From UBA5704 sp036380715 (GTDB lineage: Bacteria > Acidobacteriota > Thermoanaerobaculia > Multivoradales > UBA5704), in contig DASVEF010000079.1 in NCBI GenBank assembly GCA_036380715.1, forward strand, positions 56,752 through 120,751: a stretch of 64,000 nucleotides of DNA. Direction: 5' to 3'. A program made the position numbers and the translations under genes. The notes beneath the pieces were generated by a model that worked only from the letters and a program-made list of their open reading frames with translations, did no database searches and was not told the DNA's origin. Of this stretch, positions 58,609 through 64,000 are shown piece after piece (positions within the stretch are counted from its first letter, which is position 1; every line of letters starts with the position of its first letter).

Positions 58609-59624
58609 GGCCCGGGAGGATAGCGCAGCGCCCAATCCCGCGCCCAGCGGACCCCTTCGATCAGCCGCGGAGCCACCGCCTCCGGACGGAACCTCCCGGC
58701 GGCCTGGATGCCGAGCGCGCGGGCGCGGCGCCAGGCCGAGGGGTTCGAGACCAGCTCCCGGGCGGCCGCGGAGAAAGCCTCGGCGTCGCCCGGCGGGACC
58801 AGCGCCGCGACCCCCTCGGCCATGTCCGCCGTGGAGGGGATGCGCGAGGCGACCGCCGGCACGCCGGAGGCCATGGCTTCCAGGAGCGGCAGGCCGAACC
58901 CCTCCTCGGCCCGCGATGCGAACAGGAGGAGATCGCAGCGGCGCAGCGCCCGCGCGATCTCCCGCGGCGGGACACCCGAGAGGAAGAGGTCGGCGGGAAG
59001 CAGCGCCCGCTCCTCCTCGCAGAGCGGCATGACCGAAAAGCGCAGCAGGCGGCACGCGATCCCCTGTCCGCGCAGCCGCCGCACCGCCTCCAGCGCGGTC
59101 GGCACGTCCTTGACCTCCGCCTCGAAGATCCCCGGGACCGCGATCCGGGGACGGCGCCGGGGCCGGAGCCTCCAGGCGGGCCGGAACAGCGGGTCGAGCG
59201 GCGGCGGGACCACCACGCTCTCGCGCCCGAAGCGTTGCCGCAGCAGGTCCGCGAGATGCGGAGAGACGGTCAGGGCGGGCACCTTCCACGAGTAGACCTC
59301 CTCGATCCGCGGCCGGAGCGGCTGGAGGTGGGCGAGCCCGCCCTCGTAGCCCTGGCAGAAGTGGGCCACGGGGCCGGCGCCGAGCTGGCGCGCCAACGGC
59401 AGCGTCGTCCAGTACGTCGCGATCACCAGGTCCTGCTCGCGCAGGCGCGGCGGCGAAACCGAGTAGTCCTGATACTCGCCGCCGATGTCGATCCAGTCCG
59501 GCCGGGGTCCCTCCCCCAGCACCGTCACCTCGTCGCCGTTGTCCCGCAGGAGCCCGGCGTGCTGGAAGATCACCTTGTTGCCGCCGTTCAGCTCGGGATA
59601 GGGAAGGACGTACGCGATCCTCAC
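58605..59624 (-). CDS. GT4-type glycosyltransferase
   Basis: The 339-residue enzyme has a GT-B arrangement: MRIAYVLPYPELNGGNKVIFQHAGLL at the start, VPALTVSPHLADLLRQRFG at mid-domain, IAVPGIFEAEVKD, LFLSGVPPREIARALRRCDLLLFASRAEEGFGLPLLEAMASGVPAVAS, and ALVPPGDAEAF. The EGFGLPLLEAMASG motif holds the donor site. GTG 59624 overlaps the upstream stop (GTGA). The sugar is unknown. No membrane segment. Confidence 0.92.
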   Translation of the reverse strand: MRIAYVLPYPELNGGNKVIFQHAGLLRDNGDEVTVLGEGPRPDWIDIGGEYQDYSVSPPRLREQDLVIATYWTTLPLARQLGAGPVAHFCQGYEGGLAHLQPLRPRIEEVYSWKVPALTVSPHLADLLRQRFGRESVVVPPPLDPLFRPAWRLRPRRRPRIAVPGIFEAEVKDVPTALEAVRRLRGQGIACRLLRFSVMPLCEEERALLPADLFLSGVPPREIARALRRCDLLLFASRAEEGFGLPLLEAMASGVPAVASRIPSTADMAEGVAALVPPGDAEAFSAAARELVSNPSAWRRARALGIQAAGRFRPEAVAPRLIEGVRWARDWALRYPPGP

Positions 59625-60694
59625 GCCGGGCCTCCCATCCGCAGGACGCGGCGGTCGAGCTCCCGGCCGCCGGCGCCGGTCACCTGGACGATCAGCTCCC
59701 CCGCGGGAAGCCGCCCGGCGATCTCCGGCGCGAGGCTCCAGGGTTGCTCCGGAGCCTCGGCCAGGAGCTCCGCCGCGGCCGGGAATCCGGTGGGATTGGG
59801 CGAGACCTCGACCCAGAGGGGGAACCGGAAGCGCGAGAGATCCAGCCCGTCCGGCGGCATTTCGGCGAGAAGCGGAGCGGAGCGGGCCGGCAGCCGCCGG
59901 TCCAGCCCTTCGAGGAGCCCGGCGAACCAGGCGCCGTAGTGCAGCTCGCGGAAGCGGCGGGCGGACTCCTCGAACCACTCGCGGGAACGCGGCTCGCGCA
60001 TCGCGCTCTGGTCATGCAGGTGGACCGCCCGGGAGGCCGGGACGTACCAGGCGGGGAGGCCGCGACGCCTCGCCCTCGCCAGCCAGTCGGTCTCCTCGAA
60101 GTAGAGCCGGAACCCCTCGTCGAACGGCCCGACCCGCTCCCACGCCGACCGGCGCAGCGCGAGCAGGCTGCCGCTCAGGGCATCGCTGGGCAGCGGCTGT
60201 CGCGCCTGCCAGTGCCGCCGGGCGTGGCGGCGCCACCGGCGGCGGGCGCGCGCGCCCCACTCTGGGCCGCGCCGGGCGAGCAGGGCGAGGATCTCGTCGC
60301 GGCGGGTGCGCGGCTCGGCAGGAGGGAGGAGCATCCGCTGGCCGGAGTCCCAGAAGAAGCGCGGCCCGGCGATCGCGGCCCCGTCCCGCAGCGCCCCTGC
60401 CAGCGCGGGCAGGCAGCCGGGGAGCACCAGCACGTCCGGATTCATCAGCACGACCATCTCGGCGCTCGACCGCGCCACTCCCAGGTTGACTCCGCCGGCG
60501 TAGCCGAGGTTCGTTCCCGGATCGATCCGCTCGACCGGGAGGCTCTCCAGCAGCGCGCGTCCGGGCTCGTCGCTGCCGTTGTCGATCAGCAGCCACTCCA
60601 CGTCGAGCCCCTGGGCGTCGCGCCGCAGCGCCTCGACCGCCGCCGCGGCGAGCTCAGGCGTGTGGTAGTGGACCAGGATGACCGCGAGGCGCAT
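59621..60694 (-). CDS. Glycosyltransferase family 2
   Basis: A 357-residue GT2 enzyme of rhamnosyltransferase style: MRLAVILVHYHTPELAAAAVEAL, LLIDNGSDEPGRALL, NLGYAGGVNLGVARS, VVLMNPDVLVLPG, GSLLALRRSAWERVGPFDEGFRLYFEETDWLARARRRG. After that comes VHLHDQSAM and a 100-residue C-terminal beta-like region (FPLWVEVSPNPTGFP, GELIVQVTGAGGRELDRR), which may be a carbohydrate-binding add-on. It begins 32 nt after the radical SAM stop. Confidence 0.92.
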   Translation of the reverse strand: MRLAVILVHYHTPELAAAAVEALRRDAQGLDVEWLLIDNGSDEPGRALLESLPVERIDPGTNLGYAGGVNLGVARSSAEMVVLMNPDVLVLPGCLPALAGALRDGAAIAGPRFFWDSGQRMLLPPAEPRTRRDEILALLARRGPEWGARARRRWRRHARRHWQARQPLPSDALSGSLLALRRSAWERVGPFDEGFRLYFEETDWLARARRRGLPAWYVPASRAVHLHDQSAMREPRSREWFEESARRFRELHYGAWFAGLLEGLDRRLPARSAPLLAEMPPDGLDLSRFRFPLWVEVSPNPTGFPAAAELLAEAPEQPWSLAPEIAGRLPAGELIVQVTGAGGRELDRRVLRMGGPA

Positions 60695-60726
60695 GGTCGG
60701 ATCGGACCCGCGGCGGGCGCCGGGGC

Positions 60727-61854
60727 TCAGGAGGGACGGGTGAGAGCGAACGTGCAGCCGCGGCAGATGAAATCCCGCGGAGCCTCCTCCACGCCATAGG
60801 CCCAGCGCCGCATCTGGGCCATCTCGGGCCCGGCCAGCACCTCGTGGACGCTCTGCCGCGCCAGGTCGCCCACCACATACTTGGCGTCGTAGTCCTCGCA
60901 GCAGAGCACGCACATGCCCCGCGGAGTGATGTGGATGTGCTGGAGCGGCCGGGAGCCGACGTTGTCGCAACCGCAGAGGCGCTGGTTCGGCGCCGGCGGC
61001 TTGTGCCCGATCTGCAGGTAGCCGGCGCGGTCCATGACCTCGAAGTACTTCACCTCGAACCGGCTGCCCGCGAAACGGCGCGAGATCTCCTCGAAGTCCC
61101 GCTTGTGGTCGTCGTTGCCGGTCCCCAGGACCACCATGTCCATCTGCTCGGCGAGCGGCTTGTCCCGGGCGTAGTCGAGGTTGCGCAGGACCACGCCGAG
61201 GTGGTCGCCGCCGCGGTCCTTCCGGTAGCGCTCGCGGTCGAGGGTCGAGAGATTGATCGAGAGGAAGCGGAGCCCGCCCATGTCGACCAGGTCGTCGATG
61301 CGGTCCGGAGTCAGGCCGGTGGCGTTGGTGAGCACGGCCGGAGGGAGGCCGGCGGCGCGGATCGTCCGCACCTGGTCGACGAACCGCCGGTCCGCCGTGG
61401 GCTCGTTGTAATTGATCATGAAGACCGCCTCGATCGTATCGCGCCAGGCGGCCAGCTCGCCGACGATCCGCTCGTACAGCTCCGTGGGCATGAAGTAGTC
61501 CTCGCGCGGAGCGATCGAGACCGGGCAGAAGTAGCAGGCCTGGTTGCAGACCGTATGGGCCTCCAGCGAGACGTACTTGAGGAGGAAGCCGCGCGAGGCG
61601 TCCTCCTCAGCCGGCAACAGCCAGCCCTGCTCGGCGAGGCGCCGCCGGTCGGCGGCCGGGATCCGCTCGGCGCTGGACGCGCCGGCCACGACCGCCAGGA
61701 GGCTCTCGTAGCCTGGCTCGCCCTGCATCAGCGTGCGGTCGGTCAGCGGGTTGTAGACGCAGTCGGGCCCGAAGTGCAGGAACAGGTTCGGGCGCAGGGA
61801 CGTTCCGAAGCGGGGCTCGGAAGCGAGGACGGGCAGGCTTGCGGTCTTGTTCAT
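60727..61854 (-). CDS. Radical SAM/SPASM protein
   Basis: The 375-residue protein has an N-terminal 90-residue region that resembles a small peptide- or substrate-binding domain (FLHFGPDCVYNPLTDRTLM, RLAEQGWLLP). The radical SAM core has CxxxCxxC in CNQACYFC (C103, C107, C110), MINYNEPTADRRFVDQV and SINLSTLDRERYRK. A SPASM-like tail carries clustered Cys (RLCGCDN, CVLCCEDY, CRGC). Such enzymes modify peptides or sugars by radical chemistry. Inside this locus a glycan or small-peptide substrate is likely. Its ATG lies 8 nt after the Wzt stop. Confidence 0.9.
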   Translation of the reverse strand: MNKTASLPVLASEPRFGTSLRPNLFLHFGPDCVYNPLTDRTLMQGEPGYESLLAVVAGASSAERIPAADRRRLAEQGWLLPAEEDASRGFLLKYVSLEAHTVCNQACYFCPVSIAPREDYFMPTELYERIVGELAAWRDTIEAVFMINYNEPTADRRFVDQVRTIRAAGLPPAVLTNATGLTPDRIDDLVDMGGLRFLSINLSTLDRERYRKDRGGDHLGVVLRNLDYARDKPLAEQMDMVVLGTGNDDHKRDFEEISRRFAGSRFEVKYFEVMDRAGYLQIGHKPPAPNQRLCGCDNVGSRPLQHIHITPRGMCVLCCEDYDAKYVVGDLARQSVHEVLAGPEMAQMRRWAYGVEEAPRDFICRGCTFALTRPS

Positions 61855-61862
61855 CAGAGATC

Positions 61863-63122
61863 TTACGCTCGTGCAATCCGTTGTACGGATGAGCCGCTCC
61901 TCGCATCCAGGTCCCAGACGTGATCGGCACGGATCAGGCCGAACGTGTAGGCGGGGCTCTCGACGCGGAAGGCCCGGCGCAGAATGCGCTGGTCGTAGAT
62001 ATGCAGGCCCTCTTCGTCCAGGAGGAAAATATATACCGTGAACTCCCCCTTCACCAGCGGCAGCCGGGGCAGGCGCAGCCGGACCGCGTAGGAGCGCTCG
62101 CCGGTGCGCGGTGGGAATCCGTCGGCGTGGGTGGCGAACGAGAAGACCTCGACCTCGTCGATGCGGTTGACCCCGACCCCGACGTGGAAGCCGAGCCGAG
62201 GGTCCTCCGTCTCCCATTCGACCTCCAGCTCCCACGGCTGGTCCGGCCGGAAGACCGGCTCGATCGGCTCAATTGGCTCGATTGGGAGCCGCGCCGCGGC
62301 CGGCGGGAGGAGGCGCGCCGACACGATCCGAGCCGGTCCCTGCGGCGCCGGCTCCATGGGAGCGGCTCCGGAGGCGGCCTCGGCCGCCGCGCTCTTGGCG
62401 AGCAGGAAGCTCTCGTACCGGTGCACCACGTCCAGCACCGGCCCCAGGGCCTCGACCCGGCCGTTGCGCAACCAGAGAGCCCGCTGGCAGAAGGCCGACA
62501 CGTAGTACATCGCGTGGGAGCAGAAGAGCAGCGTGCCTCCCCCTTCGACGAAGCGGAGCAGGCGGTCCATGCACTTCTTCTGGAAATAGCCGTCTCCCAC
62601 CGAGAGCGCCTCGTCGATGATCAGCACATCCGGCTCCACCTGAGTGGCGATCGAGAAGCCGAGCCGCATGGCCATGCCGGTCGAGTAGACCTTGACCGGC
62701 TGGTCGACGAACTCGCCGAGCTCGCTGAAGGCGATGATGTCGGGCGTCTTGCGCCGCACCTCCTCCTCGTTGAGCCCGAGCATCGCGGCGTTCAGCACGA
62801 TGTTCTGCCGCCCGGTGAGCTCCGGGTGGAAGCCCGAGCCGAGCTCGAGGATCGAGGCCACCTTGCCCCGTACCTGCACGGTGCCCGAGGTGTGGGCGGT
62901 GACTCCGGAGAGGATTTTGAGCAGCGTGCTCTTGCCCGCGCCGTTCTCGCCGATGAGAGCCAGCCCCTCGCCCCGGGGCAGCGCGAAGCCGACCCCGTCC
63001 AGGGCGCGGAACTCCCGGTGGCGCGGCCGGCGCGCCACCAGCTCGCGCAGGCGGTCCCACGGCGAGGCGTAGACCTTGTACACCTTGGTCAGATCCTCGG
63101 CGAGGACTGCGAAATCCCTCAT
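61863..63122 (-). CDS. Wzt-like ABC transporter ATPase
   Basis: The 419-residue protein has the ABC core: Walker A GENGAGKS (58-65), the signature YSTGMAMRL (about 146-154), Walker B VLIIDEAL (166-173), and a switch His in CSHAMYY. A linker with a nine-base tandem repeat (PIEPIEPIEP) leads to a C-terminal beta domain (WELEVEWETEDPRLGFHVG, FTVYIFLLDEEGLHIYD), as in Wzt proteins that recognise the end of a polysaccharide. It should power export of the glycan made by the genes downstream, with a Wzm permease that is not in the window. Start 63122 has TACAAT 8 nt upstream. Confidence 0.92.
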   Translation of the reverse strand: MRDFAVLAEDLTKVYKVYASPWDRLRELVARRPRHREFRALDGVGFALPRGEGLALIGENGAGKSTLLKILSGVTAHTSGTVQVRGKVASILELGSGFHPELTGRQNIVLNAAMLGLNEEEVRRKTPDIIAFSELGEFVDQPVKVYSTGMAMRLGFSIATQVEPDVLIIDEALSVGDGYFQKKCMDRLLRFVEGGGTLLFCSHAMYYVSAFCQRALWLRNGRVEALGPVLDVVHRYESFLLAKSAAAEAASGAAPMEPAPQGPARIVSARLLPPAAARLPIEPIEPIEPVFRPDQPWELEVEWETEDPRLGFHVGVGVNRIDEVEVFSFATHADGFPPRTGERSYAVRLRLPRLPLVKGEFTVYIFLLDEEGLHIYDQRILRRAFRVESPAYTFGLIRADHVWDLDARSGSSVQRIARA

Positions 63123-63130
63123 GCTCCTGG

Positions 63131-63136
63131 ATTGTA
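63131..63136 (-). promoter_or_regulatory. Leaderless-type -10 element heading the glycan operon
   Basis: TACAAT on the minus strand ends 8 nt before ATG 63122. It is the likely start of the 47.3-63.1 kb operon. No -35 is evident. Confidence 0.45.
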
Positions 63137-63157
63137 ACCGCTGCGGGAAGAGGACGA

Positions 63158-63188
63158 GCCGGGTGGGCCTCAGGAGGACCCACCCGGC
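63158..63188 (-). terminator. Hairpin after the secreted-protein gene
   Basis: GCCGGGTGGG (63158-63167) and CCCACCCGGC (63179-63188) pair perfectly around an 11-nt loop. It follows the stop codon of the gene ending at 63197 by 8 nt. Only a weak U-rich stretch follows on the minus strand. Confidence 0.55.
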
Positions 63189-63196
63189 GATGACGT

Positions 63197-64000
63197 TTAC
63201 GGGATGAAGATGACGTTGGTCGCGTTGCAGGCGCTGTCGAGCTGGATCGCGTCGAAGCCGACCGAGTACCGGCCCTCAGCCGACATCACCGAGGTCACCC
63301 AGGCCTGAGCGATGCCCGGGAACGGATCGGTGCCCGCCGAAGCCGCCAGCGTGTGGTTCAGGTTGAGGTAGATCCAGCCGAAGTCCGCGTCCGGCGTCGG
63401 ATCGGAGCCGATCAAGTTGCCGCCCGTCAGGCTGATCCGCTGGGCCTCCAGCGGGAAGCAGGTCTGCGCGCCACCCAGCGGCGGAGATACCTCGTCGCCC
63501 GTGAAGCACAGGTCCTGCGGGTTCTCCTGCTCGTCGAACGCCACCACGTCGGCCTGGTTCAGCGGGAACCAGTCGGCCTCGGTGGTGCAGGCCCACGACA
63601 GGCCGTTGCCACCGGTCGGGGTGGTCTTCGAGTCGCGCCACACCACCAGGTCGGTGCCGCCGGTGAAGGGGCCGCCGTTCAGGTAACGGCTCGCGAACGT
63701 CGTGGACAGGGCCTCGCGCTGGTCGGTGCCCAGGCCCGCAACGTAGCGGCCGTAGAAGGTGTAGTCGCCGGCGCCGAACGGGCAGGTGTTGACGCCCGAG
63801 GTGCCGGTGCCGACGTACCCGATGTACCCGTTGCCCGGCTGGCATGCCTCGATGTGCACCAGCGTCTCGCCGTTGGCGAAGTTGTTGGTGGGATCAACGT
63901 AGAAGTAGTCGCCCCAGCGAACGTTCTGGAAGCCGGCGACGCCCGAGAAGTAGCCCGGGGTGCTGGGGAAGTCGAGCGAGCACTGCGTGGTGACGTCCAC
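63197..64000 (-). CDS. Secreted-looking protein, 5' end outside window
   Basis: The frame is open to base 64000, so the N-terminus and any signal peptide are missing. The visible 267 residues are rich in Gly, Asp, Thr and aromatic residues and mostly beta (WGDYFYVDPTNNFANGETLVHIEACQPGNGYIGYVG, FTGGTDLVVWRDSK, RISLTGGNLIGSDPTPDADFGWIYLNLNHTL). Six or so cysteines could form disulfides. I do not recognise the family. The end ATNVIFIP and the composition suggest an extracellular or outer-membrane location. A hairpin follows its stop codon. Confidence 0.7.
   Translation of the reverse strand: MDVTTQCSLDFPSTPGYFSGVAGFQNVRWGDYFYVDPTNNFANGETLVHIEACQPGNGYIGYVGTGTSGVNTCPFGAGDYTFYGRYVAGLGTDQREALSTTFASRYLNGGPFTGGTDLVVWRDSKTTPTGGNGLSWACTTEADWFPLNQADVVAFDEQENPQDLCFTGDEVSPPLGGAQTCFPLEAQRISLTGGNLIGSDPTPDADFGWIYLNLNHTLAASAGTDPFPGIAQAWVTSVMSAEGRYSVGFDAIQLDSACNATNVIFIP

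Noticed and set aside
1..64000. tRNA, rRNA or riboswitch genes
   Set aside because: I looked for T-loop (GGTTCGANNCC) and acceptor-stem patterns and conserved rRNA strings and saw none that were convincing. A tRNAscan or Rfam run would be needed to be sure.

Overview
This is about 64 kb of high-G+C DNA (roughly 70% by eye) from a free-living Gram-negative-type bacterium. Features pointing that way are lipoproteins, a TonB-type C-terminal domain, PEGA-domain and DUF3857/transglutaminase proteins, a Wzt-like ABC ATPase, and a membrane-anchored Ser/Thr kinase fused to GAF and zinc-ribbon domains. The mix recalls Acidobacteriota or a related phylum, but no rRNA or ribosomal-protein marker is present, so this placement is tentative. 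I saw no tRNA, rRNA, CRISPR array, prophage or intact insertion sequence.

Layout. 1-3.7 kb: the 3' end of a thioredoxin-fold gene, a terminator, then a promoter driving a small unknown protein and a multi-domain sensor kinase. 3.7-7.8 kb (minus): O-methyltransferase, lipoprotein, QueD-like protein, uridine kinase, DinB-like protein and Fpg glycosylase. 8.4-11.4 kb (minus): a housekeeping operon def-rlmH-dksA-holA. 11.4-17.3 kb (plus): a degenerate alpha/beta hydrolase, a large type-2-like isoleucyl-tRNA synthetase and a phosphomannomutase/phosphoglucomutase. 17.3-19.2 kb: a small decaying accessory island with an orphan antitoxin, a gutted quinone-oxidoreductase pseudogene, a vapBC pair with a terminator-like hairpin in its leader, and a 21-bp-periodic repeat array. 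19.2-28.1 kb: a YugP-type membrane peptidase, an SDR, an MFS transporter, a chrBA chromate-resistance pair, a secreted repeat protein and an alpha-glucan phosphorylase.

28.1-35.5 kb holds a 2312-residue secreted NHL/RHS-YD polymorphic-toxin-like protein with a translationally coupled putative immunity gene. The toxin tip and immunity gene are clearly lower in G+C than the rest. 35.7-46.9 kb has a pterin dehydratase, a small Cys-rich protein, a class A penicillin-binding protein, an active/inactive pair of DUF3857-transglutaminase proteins, a two-PEGA-domain protein, a glycosyltransferase and a TonB-like protein. 47.3-63.1 kb (minus) is one long, tightly overlapping glycan locus. In transcription order it encodes a Wzt-like ATPase, radical SAM/SPASM enzyme, GT2, GT4, 2OG-Fe oxygenase, DPM-like GT2, YfhO-like membrane protein, GNAT, sulfatase-fold lipoprotein, a PIG-L/GT2/coiled-coil fusion, GT-B and GT2. 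It is probably a surface polysaccharide assembly and decoration pathway. A partial secreted protein ends the window.

Three window-wide patterns stand out. First, many genes have a -10-like hexamer ending about 8 nt before the ATG, implying frequent leaderless transcription. Second, a GC-rich nested palindrome recurs next to stop codons (12.4, 24.6, 39.3, 43.6 kb). Third, two otherwise unrelated non-coding arrays (18.7-19.1 and 47.0-47.3 kb) share one architecture: tandem 20- or 21-bp units, many centred on a short dyad. These arrays are the best candidate for something undescribed.
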